From Pseudoxanthomonas sp. (lineage in GTDB: Bacteria; Pseudomonadota; Gammaproteobacteria; Xanthomonadales; Xanthomonadaceae): DNA of 64,000 bases. Shown here one piece after another: positions 49,732-57,954 of this stretch. Positions within the stretch are counted from its first letter, which is position 1; the number at the start of each line of letters is the position of its first letter. The position numbers and the translations under genes are program-made. Location of the stretch: the NCBI RefSeq assembly GCF_035999195.1, contig NZ_DASYGY010000004.1:124001-188000 (forward strand), written 5' to 3'. The notes beneath the pieces are model-generated. The model was not told the origin of the DNA and ran no database searches. It saw nothing but the letters and a program-made list of their open reading frames with translations.

Positions 49732-50149
49732 TGCCGCTGCGCACCGTATCGCCGTGGTCGTGGATCCCGCCGTGCCGCTCGGCGTGCTGGCCAATGCCCT
49801 CGGCGTGGTGGCGGCCGGACTGGGCGCTGCGTTCCCGGCGCTGGCCGGACAAGCCTTGCAGGATGCGGCGGGCAGGCGCTTCATGGCGAGCGCGAGCCTG
49901 CCCCTGCCCGTGCTGCAGGCCACCCCGTCGGCGCTGCTGAAACTGCTGGATGCGGCGGCAGCGGCCGAGGGACTGGATGCGCTGGTGGTGTTCCCCTGCT
50001 TCGCGCGGGAGATCCACGACTTCGCCACCTATCGCGCCACGCTGGCCACGCGCGATCTGGCGGACGAGCCGTTGGCCGCCGTCGGCTTGGCCGGGCGGGC
50101 CGACGTGGTCAAGGCACTGACCCGGCGCCACTCGCTGCTGCGCGGCTAG
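49724..50149 (+). CDS. DUF2000 family protein
   Basis: 141 residues; HRIAVVVDPAVPLGVLANALGVVAAGLGA, VLQATPSALLKLLDAAA and the central VVFPCFAREIHDFATY match DUF2000, a small alpha/beta family related in fold to peptidyl-tRNA hydrolase II. Function unknown. ATG has GGAGGG upstream and overlaps the proline dehydrogenase stop, so it is translationally coupled to it. Confidence 0.82.
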   Translation: MDDAAAHRIAVVVDPAVPLGVLANALGVVAAGLGAAFPALAGQALQDAAGRRFMASASLPLPVLQATPSALLKLLDAAAAAEGLDALVVFPCFAREIHDFATYRATLATRDLADEPLAAVGLAGRADVVKALTRRHSLLRG

Positions 50150-50168
50150 CGAAGGTCCGGACCACGGC

Positions 50169-50250
50169 CGTCGTTCCCGCGAAGCGGAGATCCCGTGACG
50201 TCGGGCCATGAAAGCGAAGGCACTGGGTTCCCGCCTTCGCGGGAATGACG
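50169..50250. repeat. Interspersed repeat with CGTCGTTCCCGCGAAG ends
   Basis: CGTCGTTCCCGCGAAG (50169-50184) and, inverted, CTTCGCGGGAATGACG (50235-50250), 15 of 16 positions complementary, around a 50-bp core. This is the common GTCATTCCCGCG-type repeat of many proteobacteria. It lies in the 296-bp gap before the phosphodiesterase gene, which otherwise shows nothing. Confidence 0.8.
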
Positions 50251-50445
50251 AGAAGAATCGAGTGGTTCGGAAAACCTTGGACGCCCCTGCGTGTCGCCGG
50301 CCTGTAACAGGCGGGATGCAGAATGCGTCCTGCAACGAGGCACCTCTCTCCTCCCGCGTTGCACCGGAGCCTGGCGGAAGCCGGGCTTCGTGCTTTCCGG
50401 GCCATGCCTGCCGCATGGCATGCTGGCCGCCATGGGGATTCCGAC

Positions 50446-51534
50446 ATGCCGCTCCGTCACCTGCTTGCCCTGCTGATGGCCATCGCGCCGCTGCCCCCTG
50501 CCATGGCGGTCCAACCGTCGGACACGCCGCTCGTCATCGCCCATCGCGGCGCCAGTGCATACCTGCCCGAGCACACGCTGGCCGCTTACGCGCGCGCGAT
50601 CGAGGACGGCGCCGACTACATCGAACCGGACCTGGTCGCCACCCGCGACGGCGTGCTGGTGGCACGCCACGAGAACGAGATCGGTGGAACCACCGATGTC
50701 GCGCAGCGGGCGGAATTCGCCTCGCGCAAGCGCCGCCAGCGGATCGATGGCGAGGTGTTCGACGGCTGGTTCACCGAGGATTTCACCCTCGCCGAACTGA
50801 AGATGCTGTGCGCCCGCGAGCGCCTGCCCGAGCTGCGCGGCACCTCACACGATGGCCAACACGGGATCGCGACGCTGGACGAGATCATCGCGCTGGTGGC
50901 GGACCACGCCGTACGCAGCGGGCGCACCATCGGCCTGATTCCGGAGATCAAGCATCCCAGCCATTTCCAGCGCATCGGCCTGCCGATGGAAGAGCGCCTG
51001 CTGGACACGCTGGCGGCGCACGCCTACACGCGCGAGGCGCCGGTAGTGGTCCAGTCGTTCGAGCAGGCCAACCTGCGTGCGCTGCGCACGCATCTGGATG
51101 CCTCGACGCAGGACAACATCCGCCTGCTGCAGTTGCTGGGGCCGGCGGACGAGCAGCCCGGCGATGCGCGGGCCGCAGGCAGGCCGACCCGCTACGCCGA
51201 CCTGATGACCCCGGCAGGACTGCAGGACATCGCCGGCTATGCCGACATCATCGGACCGTGGACGCGCCTGCTGATCCCGGTGGCGGAAGACGGCGCGCTG
51301 GGCGACGCCACGCCGCTGATGGCGGATGCGCGCGCCGCAGGCTTGCAGGTGTGGTGCTACACGTTCCGGCCGGAGAACCACTTCCTGCCGGCAGCGCTGC
51401 GCGAGGGCGACGATCCGCGCACGCGCAGCGACGCGGGATCCCTCGCGGAGATCCGCGCCTATCTCGCGCTGGGGATCGGCGGCTTCTTCACCGACGATCC
51501 GGCGCTGGGGCGTCGCGCGGTCGACGCCCGCTGA
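50446..51534 (+). CDS. glpQ: Periplasmic glycerophosphodiester phosphodiesterase, GlpQ-like
   Basis: 362 residues. Signal peptide MPLRHLLALLMAIAPLPPAMA. Catalytic core of the GDPD family: AHRGASAYLPEHTLAAY with the first His-Arg, Ile-Glu-Pro-Asp in DYIEPDLV, and RHENEIGGTTDV; C-terminal WCYTFRPENHF and GIGGFFTDDP. It hydrolyses glycerophosphodiesters to glycerol 3-phosphate in the periplasm. The longer in-frame start would put about 40 non-signal residues before the hydrophobic stretch, so the ATG at 50446 is preferred. Confidence 0.92.
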   Translation: MPLRHLLALLMAIAPLPPAMAVQPSDTPLVIAHRGASAYLPEHTLAAYARAIEDGADYIEPDLVATRDGVLVARHENEIGGTTDVAQRAEFASRKRRQRIDGEVFDGWFTEDFTLAELKMLCARERLPELRGTSHDGQHGIATLDEIIALVADHAVRSGRTIGLIPEIKHPSHFQRIGLPMEERLLDTLAAHAYTREAPVVVQSFEQANLRALRTHLDASTQDNIRLLQLLGPADEQPGDARAAGRPTRYADLMTPAGLQDIAGYADIIGPWTRLLIPVAEDGALGDATPLMADARAAGLQVWCYTFRPENHFLPAALREGDDPRTRSDAGSLAEIRAYLALGIGGFFTDDPALGRRAVDAR

Positions 51535-51539
51535 GACGC

Positions 51540-52748
51540 TTACACCCGGCCGAACACCAGGCTGGCGTTGGTGCCGCCGAAGCCGAAGCTGTTCGACATC
51601 ACCGTGTCCAGCTTCGCGTCGCGACTCGTCTGCACGATGGGGAAGGCTGCGGCACCTTCGTCCAGCGTCTCGATGTTGGCCGAGCCGGCGATGAAGCCGT
51701 CGCGCATCATCAGCAGGCAGTAGATCGCTTCGTGCACGCTGGCCGCGCCCAGCGAGTGGCCGGACAGCGCCTTGGTCGACGAGATCGGCGGCAGCGTATC
51801 GCCGAGCGCATTGCGCACCGCTTCGAGCTCGATCACGTCGCCCAGCGGTGTCGAGGTGCCGTGCGTATTGAGGTAGTCCAGCGGCGCGGTGACGCCATCG
51901 AGCGCCATCCGCATGCAGCGCACGGCGCCTTCGCCGGACGGGGCCACCATGTCGGCGCCGTCGGAGGTCACGCCGTAGCCCAGCAGTTCGGCATGGATGC
52001 GTGCGCCGCGCTTCACCGCGTGGTCGTAGTCCTCCAGCACCAGCATGCCGCCGCCGCCGGCGATGACGAAGCCATCGCGGTCGGCGTCGTACGGACGCGA
52101 AGCATGGGTGGGATCGTCATTGCGCTTGCTCGACAGGGCGCCCATCGCATCGAACATCATCGTCAGCGCCCAGTGCAGCTCCTCGCCGCCGCCGGCGAAC
52201 ACGATGTCCTGGCGCCCGGCGCGGATCAGGTCCGCTGCCGCGCCGATGCAGTGCGCGGAGGTCGCGCATGCCGCCGAGATCGAATAGCTGACGCCCTTGA
52301 TCCTGAACGCGGTGGCCAGCGTCGCCGAGACCGTGGAGCACATCGTCCGCGGCACCATGTACGGGCCGACCTTGCGGATACCGCGTGCGCGCAGCAGGTC
52401 GGCGGCCTCGATCTGCCATTCGGCTGACCCGCCGCCGGACCCGGCGATCAGGCCGGTGCGCGGCTGGCTGACCAGCGCGTCGTCCAGGCCGGCGTCGGCG
52501 ATGGCGTCGCGCAGCGCCACGTGCGCGAACGCGGCGGCGTCACCCATGAAACGCTTCTGCTTGCGGTCGATCTGCGCGTCGAGGTCGATCTCGGGCGCAC
52601 CGCCGACCTGGCTGCGGAAGCCGAGTTCGGCGTACTGCGGGATATGGCGGATGCCCGAGCGGCCTTCGCGCAGCGCGGCCGACACGGTGTCCGCGTCGTT
52701 GCCCAGGCAGGAGGTGATGCCGAGGCCGGTGATGACGACGCGGCGCAT
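51540..52748 (-). CDS. fabB: 3-oxoacyl-ACP synthase I
   Basis: 402 residues. Cys in SISAACATSAHCIG is the nucleophile; His in NTHGTSTPLGD and in ALSGHSLGAAS complete the triad. The C-terminus NSFGFGGTNASLVF is the family's closing motif. With FabA it forms the anaerobic route to unsaturated fatty acids. The start overlaps the fabA stop by 1 nt (TGATG), so the two are co-translated. Confidence 0.94.
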   Translation of the reverse strand: MRRVVITGLGITSCLGNDADTVSAALREGRSGIRHIPQYAELGFRSQVGGAPEIDLDAQIDRKQKRFMGDAAAFAHVALRDAIADAGLDDALVSQPRTGLIAGSGGGSAEWQIEAADLLRARGIRKVGPYMVPRTMCSTVSATLATAFRIKGVSYSISAACATSAHCIGAAADLIRAGRQDIVFAGGGEELHWALTMMFDAMGALSSKRNDDPTHASRPYDADRDGFVIAGGGGMLVLEDYDHAVKRGARIHAELLGYGVTSDGADMVAPSGEGAVRCMRMALDGVTAPLDYLNTHGTSTPLGDVIELEAVRNALGDTLPPISSTKALSGHSLGAASVHEAIYCLLMMRDGFIAGSANIETLDEGAAAFPIVQTSRDAKLDTVMSNSFGFGGTNASLVFGRV

Positions 52749-53263
52749 CAGAAGCTCTCCGTCGAGGTGAACAGGCCCACGCGCAGGTCGCGCGCGGTGT
52801 AGATCTCGCGGCCGTCGACCAGCATGCGGCCGTCGGCCACCGCCAGCACCAGCTTGCGGTTGACCACGCGGCTGATGTCGATCTCGTAGCTGACGCGCTT
52901 GGCGGTGGGCAGCACCTGGCCGGTGAACTTCACTTCGCCCGAGCCCAGCGCGCGTCCGCGCCCGGGTGCGCCGATCCACGTGAGGAAGAAACCGGTCAAC
53001 TGCCACATCGCGTCCAGGCCCAGGCAGCCGGGCATCACCGGATCGCCGAGGAAGTGGCACTTGAAGAACCACAGGTCCGGATGGATATCGAGTTCGGCGC
53101 GCACCATGCCCTTGCCGTGCGTGCCGCCGTCCTGGCGGATCTCGGTGATGCGGTCGAACATCAGCATCGGGTCGTTCGGGAGGCGGCCGCTCTCGGGGCC
53201 GAACAGTTCACCGCGCGCGCTGGCCAGCAGCTGTTCGCGCGAGAAGGAAGCGGGGGCGTTCAT
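52748..53263 (-). CDS. fabA: 3-hydroxydecanoyl-ACP dehydratase/isomerase
   Basis: 171 residues, the usual FabA length. FKCHFLGDPVMPGCLGLDAMWQL contains the active-site His and Asp. It dehydrates 3-hydroxydecanoyl-ACP and isomerises the trans-2 product to cis-3, which begins unsaturated fatty acid synthesis. First gene of fabA-fabB. Confidence 0.95.
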   Translation of the reverse strand: MNAPASFSREQLLASARGELFGPESGRLPNDPMLMFDRITEIRQDGGTHGKGMVRAELDIHPDLWFFKCHFLGDPVMPGCLGLDAMWQLTGFFLTWIGAPGRGRALGSGEVKFTGQVLPTAKRVSYEIDISRVVNRKLVLAVADGRMLVDGREIYTARDLRVGLFTSTESF

Positions 53264-53292
53264 TGCATCGTCCGTTCTGCGAAGCGCAAATA

Positions 53293-53308
53293 ATGCACAC
53301 ATGTGCAT
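53293..53308. promoter_or_regulatory. Dyad upstream of fabA, candidate fatty-acid regulator operator
   Basis: ATGCACA-CA-TGTGCAT, 7-bp arms with a 2-bp centre, about 30-45 bp before the fabA ATG, in the expected promoter zone. FabR, DesT and similar TetR-family regulators bind dyads of this size; which one applies is unknown. Confidence 0.45.
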
Positions 53309-53476
53309 ACGCTTGTCTTGATGCGGATCAACCGGGCTTTTCCATACGCCGGCGTACCATCGGCGAAGTGCAATCGCGGCAAGGGTTTGGCCGGTGCTGT
53401 CCGCGACTCCACACGCGTGCGTATCGTGCGCGCCTGTGTCCATGCGATCGCGTACGGCGGCCGATATCATCGCGTG

Positions 53477-54547
53477 ATGCGCAAGATCATCCACATCGAC
53501 ATGGACGCCTTCTACGCGTCGGTGGAGCAGCGCGACGATCCGTCGCTGCGCGGGCGACCGGTGGTCGTCGCGTGGCGCGGCGAGCGCTCGGTGGTGTGCG
53601 CGGCGTCGTACGAGGCGCGCGTGTTCGGCGTGCGCTCGGCGATGCCGGCGGTGCGCGCGGAACGGCTGTGTCCGCAGGCGGTGTTCGTGCCGCCGGACTT
53701 CGCCCGCTACAAGGCGGTATCGCGGCAGGTGCGCGAGATCTTCCTGCGGCATACCGATCTGGTCGAGCCGCTGTCGCTGGACGAGGCCTACCTCGACGTC
53801 ACCGCGCCGAAGTCCGACCTGCCGACGGCCACCGCCGTCGCCGAGACCATCCGCGCGCAGATCCGCGAAGAAACGCGGCTCACGGCATCGGCGGGCGTGG
53901 CGCCCAACAAGTTCCTCGCCAAGATCGCCTCGGACTGGCGCAAGCCGGATGGCCAGTTCGTGCTCCGCCCGCACCAGGTGGAAGCGTTCCTGACGCCGCT
54001 GCCGGTGGAGCGCATCCCCGGTGTCGGCAAGGTGATGCAGGGGAAGCTCAACGCGGACGGCATCCACACCGTCGGCGACCTGCGCGCGTACTCGCAGCAT
54101 GAACTGGAAACGCGCTACGGCAGCTTCGGCGGGGGGCTGTACCGGCGCGCGCGCGGTATCGACGAGCGGCCGGTGGAGCCGGACCAGCCGGTGCAGTCGA
54201 TCTCGTCCGAAGACACGTTCGCGACCGACCTGCTGTTGTCCGAACTGGAGCCGCACATCGTGCGTATCGCGGAAAAGGCGTGGCAGGCCAGCCGCAAGAC
54301 CGAGCGTGTCGGCCGGACGGTGGTGCTGAAGCTGAAGACCGCGCAGTTCCGCATCCTCACGCGCAGCTTCACGCCGGAGTCGCCGCCGGCGTCGGTGCAG
54401 GAGTTCGTCGCCATCGCGCTGGCCCTGCGCGAGCGCGTGGACCTGCCGGCCGCCACGCGGTATCGCCTGGTCGGCGTGGGCCTGTCCGGATTCCGCGACC
54501 GCGACGAGGTCGCGTCGCAGCCAGGACTGTTCGATACGGTGGTTTGA
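53477..54547 (+). CDS. dinB: DNA polymerase IV
   Basis: 356 residues. Y-family motifs IHIDMDAFYASVEQ (Asp8, Asp10), SLDEAYLDVT with the catalytic Asp-Glu pair, and the helix-hairpin-helix IPGVGKVMQGKL. The final little-finger domain covers about 240-350. It is an error-prone lesion-bypass polymerase. No LexA box is obvious upstream. The ATG reading MRKIIHIDMD is chosen over the GTG just before it. Confidence 0.95.
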   Translation: MRKIIHIDMDAFYASVEQRDDPSLRGRPVVVAWRGERSVVCAASYEARVFGVRSAMPAVRAERLCPQAVFVPPDFARYKAVSRQVREIFLRHTDLVEPLSLDEAYLDVTAPKSDLPTATAVAETIRAQIREETRLTASAGVAPNKFLAKIASDWRKPDGQFVLRPHQVEAFLTPLPVERIPGVGKVMQGKLNADGIHTVGDLRAYSQHELETRYGSFGGGLYRRARGIDERPVEPDQPVQSISSEDTFATDLLLSELEPHIVRIAEKAWQASRKTERVGRTVVLKLKTAQFRILTRSFTPESPPASVQEFVAIALALRERVDLPAATRYRLVGVGLSGFRDRDEVASQPGLFDTVV

Positions 54548-54665
54548 CGCCGGTCACGGGACGGGTGCGCACGTCGCGGCCGCTCTCTGGCACTCGCCCG
54601 ACACGCCTGCCAGCACGCGTCGCGAGGCGGCGCTAGGCTCATGCCGTCAACCGGGGAGGCAGACG

Positions 54666-55145
54666 ATGGAAGCGATCCGACAAGGCGCGGCCGCCGAGCT
54701 ATGGCAGTCGCTGGTGCGCGAAGCCTGCGCGCGCTGCGGGCAGACGCTGGATGAAGCGCAGGAGAGTTATCTGGTCTTCGTGCTGCTGCGGCACCAGCGC
54801 GACGGCCACCTGCTGGCGCGCACGCAGGCGCTGGAATGGCTGGAAGCGCAGCTGCGCGTCGGCAGCGCACGCACGGACGCCTTGCGCGATGTCGGGGATC
54901 GTTGCCTGCTGATCGCCGGGTTGTTCCCCGCGCTGGCGCAGCGCCGGCGGGTCAGCGTGGACTACTTCATCGACCTGGGACGCGGCGCCTACCAGGGCGT
55001 GGCCGACAGCGGACGCAGCGGTTATGCGGAACTGTTCGCGCAACTGGCGAACCGCTACCACCACCTGGTCGCGGCGCTGCGCGGCATCCGCGGCGACCGG
55101 ATCGCCGATGCGTGGACCCTGCGCGATGCGCGCAGGGTCCACTGA
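54666..55145 (+). CDS. Conserved-looking protein of unknown function
   Basis: 159 residues, soluble, mostly helical, two Cys residues near the N-terminus (ACARCG). The segments QESYLVFVLLRHQRDGHLLA and RRVSVDYFIDLGRGAYQGVADSG look conserved, but I cannot name a family. The ATG has GGGGAGG 8 bp upstream and the codon use matches its neighbours. Its last codons form half of a 13-bp hairpin. Confidence 0.72.
   Translation: MEAIRQGAAAELWQSLVREACARCGQTLDEAQESYLVFVLLRHQRDGHLLARTQALEWLEAQLRVGSARTDALRDVGDRCLLIAGLFPALAQRRRVSVDYFIDLGRGAYQGVADSGRSGYAELFAQLANRYHHLVAALRGIRGDRIADAWTLRDARRVH
55112..55142 (+). terminator. Perfect 13-bp hairpin overlapping a 3' coding end
   Basis: GTGGACCCTGCGC and GCGCAGGGTCCAC with a 5-nt loop lie within the last codons of the 159-residue gene. 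No T-run follows, so termination is uncertain. Confidence 0.5.
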
Positions 55146-55162
55146 CGGGACCGCCCGCGCGA

Positions 55163-57028
55163 TCAGTCGCGCGCGCGGTAGCGCAGGCTCAGGCCGTACT
55201 CGCGACCCGGCTGGTTGTACCAGGCGATCGTTTCGTACTGGCGGTCGAACACGTTGCTGGCGCGCGCCTGCAACGTCCACGTATCGCTGATGGCGTACTC
55301 CAGCCGCAGGTCCAGCGTGCCGTAGCCCGCCAGGCGCACGCTGTTGGCGACGTTGTCGTAGCGGTGGCTGGCGCCGTTGCCGGTCACGCCGATGCGGAAG
55401 TCGCCGAACGCGCGGTCCACGTCGATGCGCGCGGTGTTGCGGGCACGGCGCGGCAGCAGGTTGTCGTGCGTGACGCCGGCAGTGCGGTTGCGCGGATCGG
55501 TGTGGCTCAGTTCGGCGTTGATGTCGAAGCCGGCCAGCGTCACCGCACCCGTCAGTTCGGCGCCGCGGATGCGCGCCTCTTCGATGTTGACGATGTTGAA
55601 GTTGCTGTCGTACCCGATCAGCTCGTCCACCCGCGTGTCGTACACGTTGAAGGTCCAGTTCCAGTCGTCGCCGTACTGCGCCACGCCCAGGTTGAAACTG
55701 CGCGACTCTTCCGGTTCCAGATCGGGATTGCTGAAGCCGGGGTAGTACAGGTCGTTGAAGGTGGGCGCCTTGAAGCCGCTACCGGCGCTGGCGGTGAGCT
55801 TGAAGCCGCGGGCCAGGTTCATGCCCCAGCCGAGCGTGCCGGTGGCGTGGTTGCCGAACTGTTCGTTGTCGTCGTTGCGCACGCTGGCCTGCAGGCGATG
55901 CGCACCGAAGCGGCCCTGGTACTCGACGAAGACGCCGGTGTTGTCGCGCGTGTCCACGGTGAACGGCGTGGTGCTGGTGATCTCGTCGCGCAGCCAGTCG
56001 GCGCCGGCGGTCAGCAGATGCTGCTCGCCGAACGCGAAGTCGCCCTGCAGCGAAGCGTTGTCGCGGCGCGTATCGAAGGTGCTGACGTAGGTGCGCGTGC
56101 CGGTGGCGGCGTCGGCGAAGTGGTTGTCCGACTCGTCCGAAGCGCGGCCGACCTGCGTGGTGAGCGTGGCCCGGGTGGACGGCTTCCACGTCAGCTTGCC
56201 ACCCAGCACCCGCTGCACGTTGTCGGCTTCGTTGCCGCTGAAGCTGCTGCCGTCGAATTCGTTGAAAGCATCGGCATTCAGCGCGTGGCCTTCCAGCGTC
56301 AGCGTGTCGGTGAACCGGTAGCCGCCGCGCACGTTGAGCGAGACGTTGCGGTAACCGTCGTCGTCGGGCTCATCGGTGAAGCAGCCCTGGAACAGCGTGC
56401 CCGAACCGCGACAGGCGTTGATGCCATCGGTTTCCTGATAGGCCGCATTCGCGCCGATCCAGCCGCGCTCGCCGCCGTAGGCGAAACCGCCGCTGGCTTC
56501 GCGCAGGTGATGGCTGCCGCCGCCGATGCGCAGTTCGCGCGACAGGCCCTTGCCGCCACGACGGGTGAAGATCTGGATCACGCCGCCGATCGCTTCCGAG
56601 CCGTATAGGCTGGAGCGCGGGCCGCGCACGATCTCGATGCGCTCGATCTGGTCGACCGGCAGGTCCTGGAAAGACGCCAGGCCGGCGGTCGCCGAGCCGA
56701 TGCGGATGCCGTCGACCAGCACCAGCACCTGGTCGGACTCGGTGCCGCGCAGGTTGAGCGTAGTCAGCTTGCCCAGGCCGCCCTGGTTGCTGAAGCCGAC
56801 GCCGGCGCGGCCCTTCAGCACGTCGACGAGCGAACGGGCCTGGCTGCGCTCGATGTCCTCGCGCGTGATGACCTGCGCGGGCACCAGGCTGTCCTGCAGC
56901 GGAATGTCCGTGCGCGTGCCGGTGACGACGACTTCGTCCAGCTCGGTGGCGTCCTGCGCCTGCGCCGCGAACGGCAGGGCCAGCGCGACCGCGGCGGCAA
57001 GAAGGGAAAGGGAATGACGGCTGTACAT
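55163..57028 (-). CDS. btuB: Vitamin B12 outer-membrane receptor
   Basis: 621 residues. Signal peptide (LLAAAVALALPFAAQAQ), TonB box DEVVVTGTR, plug with LNLRGTESDQVLVLVDGIRIGS and RGPRSSLYGSEAIGGVIQIF, closely matching BtuB, then a 22-strand-type barrel. The cobalamin riboswitch upstream supports the assignment strongly. The C-terminus ends LRYRARD rather than in an aromatic residue, which is unusual for a barrel. Confidence 0.95.
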   Translation of the reverse strand: MYSRHSLSLLAAAVALALPFAAQAQDATELDEVVVTGTRTDIPLQDSLVPAQVITREDIERSQARSLVDVLKGRAGVGFSNQGGLGKLTTLNLRGTESDQVLVLVDGIRIGSATAGLASFQDLPVDQIERIEIVRGPRSSLYGSEAIGGVIQIFTRRGGKGLSRELRIGGGSHHLREASGGFAYGGERGWIGANAAYQETDGINACRGSGTLFQGCFTDEPDDDGYRNVSLNVRGGYRFTDTLTLEGHALNADAFNEFDGSSFSGNEADNVQRVLGGKLTWKPSTRATLTTQVGRASDESDNHFADAATGTRTYVSTFDTRRDNASLQGDFAFGEQHLLTAGADWLRDEITSTTPFTVDTRDNTGVFVEYQGRFGAHRLQASVRNDDNEQFGNHATGTLGWGMNLARGFKLTASAGSGFKAPTFNDLYYPGFSNPDLEPEESRSFNLGVAQYGDDWNWTFNVYDTRVDELIGYDSNFNIVNIEEARIRGAELTGAVTLAGFDINAELSHTDPRNRTAGVTHDNLLPRRARNTARIDVDRAFGDFRIGVTGNGASHRYDNVANSVRLAGYGTLDLRLEYAISDTWTLQARASNVFDRQYETIAWYNQPGREYGLSLRYRARD

Positions 57029-57154
57029 CGGATTCGAACTCCATCGCGCGCCCCGCGCGCATTTTTCGGCGTGGAGTTGCGACAGAGAGGGACACGTTGC
57101 GGACAGCGCGGCAGGCGAACGCGGCGCGGCACGCCGCGACGCCCTCCGCATCGC

Positions 57155-57352
57155 AACCAGTGGACTTCCGGGCCGGTCTCCGGGCTTGCGAAGGCGTGCG
57201 CGATGCACGCTGCCGGGGCGCCTTCCCATGCGTAGGTCGCACAGTGGCCGATGCCGCGGTTGTCTTCGCCTACCGTTGCGGGGGCAGCGCCGGAATGCCG
57301 CCTGCGCGGGTCACCGGCTTCCCGTTTCAACCCTGGCGTGGACGCCGTGGGT
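57155..57352 (-). ncRNA. Cobalamin riboswitch upstream of btuB
   Basis: Read on the minus strand, successive conserved boxes are AACGGGAAGCCGGTGA, then GCTGCCCCCGCAACGGTA, GCCACTG, GGGAAGGC and the B12 box AGCCCGGAGACCGGCC (57186-57171). These match the AdoCbl aptamer in order and spacing. The expression platform probably lies in 57030-57150, where GC-rich hairpins precede the btuB start. Confidence 0.93.
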
Positions 57353-57443
57353 CACCTGAAAGCGCGCGCAGTATACGGGAAGCCTCCGTCCGCGACGTAG
57401 AGAGGAGCGGGCCCCGCTGCGTCCAGCGACAGAAGGTGTGCTG

Positions 57444-57465
57444 CGTCGAGCAGGCTCGACGCTAC
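57444..57465. repeat. REP unit, GTAGCGTCGAGC family
   Basis: On the minus strand GTAGCGTCGAGCCTGC and its complement arm; hairpin CGTCGAG/CTCGACG. Confidence 0.7.
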
Positions 57466-57553
57466 GTGGGCGGTGTTGCCAGGAGGTGCCGCCGCGAGGC
57501 AATGCGTGGAGCGGAGCGTGCTCCGCTGCTTTCCCGGAGGGGACGGTGCGCGG

Positions 57554-57575
57554 CGTCCAGCAGGCTCGACGCTAC
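57554..57575. repeat. Second REP unit, GTAGCGTCGAGC family
   Basis: Same family as 57444-57465, one arm base changed (GTCCAG in place of GTCGAG). It lies 8 bp from the TfoX-domain gene's end. Confidence 0.7.
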
Positions 57576-57582
57576 ATCGGCG

Positions 57583-57954
57583 TCAGTCGTCGCCGCCGCG
57601 CGAGTCGAACAGGTTCAGCGACGGACCCGTGTCCTCTTCGCGCTCGGTGTGCGTGGTGGTCACCGGACCGGCAGCGGGGCGGCCGCGCGGCGGCGGCAGC
57701 AGGGCGGCGGCGGCATCGTAGGCCACCAGCAGTTCCGCGCGGCGGTCTTCGGGCAGTTGCTGCCAGTGGCAGTCCAGCAGGGCGCCTTCCAGCGCGTAGA
57801 GCAGGTTGAGGCTGGGGCGGAAGCCCGCGCGCTTGACCCGGATGAAGGCTTCCACCGCGCCCACGCCCTCCAGGTCCTCCTGCGTACGCAGGCCGACCTG
57901 GCGGAGCCAGGCGGCGGACTTGGGGCCGATGTTGCGCAGCTTGGTGCCTGTCAT
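57583..57954 (-). CDS. TfoX C-terminal-domain protein
   Basis: 123 residues. LRNIGPKSAAWLRQVGLRTQEDLEGVGAVEAFIRVKRAG is the TfoX/Sxy C-terminal domain, a helix-hairpin-helix-like fold; the N-terminal TfoX domain is missing. The rest is a Pro-rich tail (RGRPAAGPVTTTHTEREEDTGPS). TfoX proteins regulate competence in Haemophilus and Vibrio, but stand-alone C-terminal domains have no proven role. It overlaps the preceding gene by 4 nt (ATGA). Confidence 0.85.
   Translation of the reverse strand: MTGTKLRNIGPKSAAWLRQVGLRTQEDLEGVGAVEAFIRVKRAGFRPSLNLLYALEGALLDCHWQQLPEDRRAELLVAYDAAAALLPPPRGRPAAGPVTTTHTEREEDTGPSLNLFDSRGGDD

Larger units (their letters stand above)
57353..57582. other. Repeat-rich gap between the riboswitch and the TfoX-domain gene
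   Basis: No gene. It holds two copies of a REP ending GCTCGACGCTAC (57444-57465 and 57554-57575), plus a GTAG-headed stretch at 57396 and a GGAGCG/GTGCTCC inverted repeat near 57511-57525. The btuB promoter should lie in this gap on the minus strand; none is clear. Confidence 0.6.

Noticed and set aside
50109..50447. A small minus-strand frame containing the peptide VIPAKAGTQ
   Set aside because: This is the translation of the GTTCCCGCGAAG interspersed repeat, commonly mistaken for a gene.
57026..57042. A GGAGTTCGAATCC stretch resembling a tRNA T-arm on the minus strand
   Set aside because: No acceptor, D or anticodon arms fit around it; it lies at the btuB ribosome-binding region.
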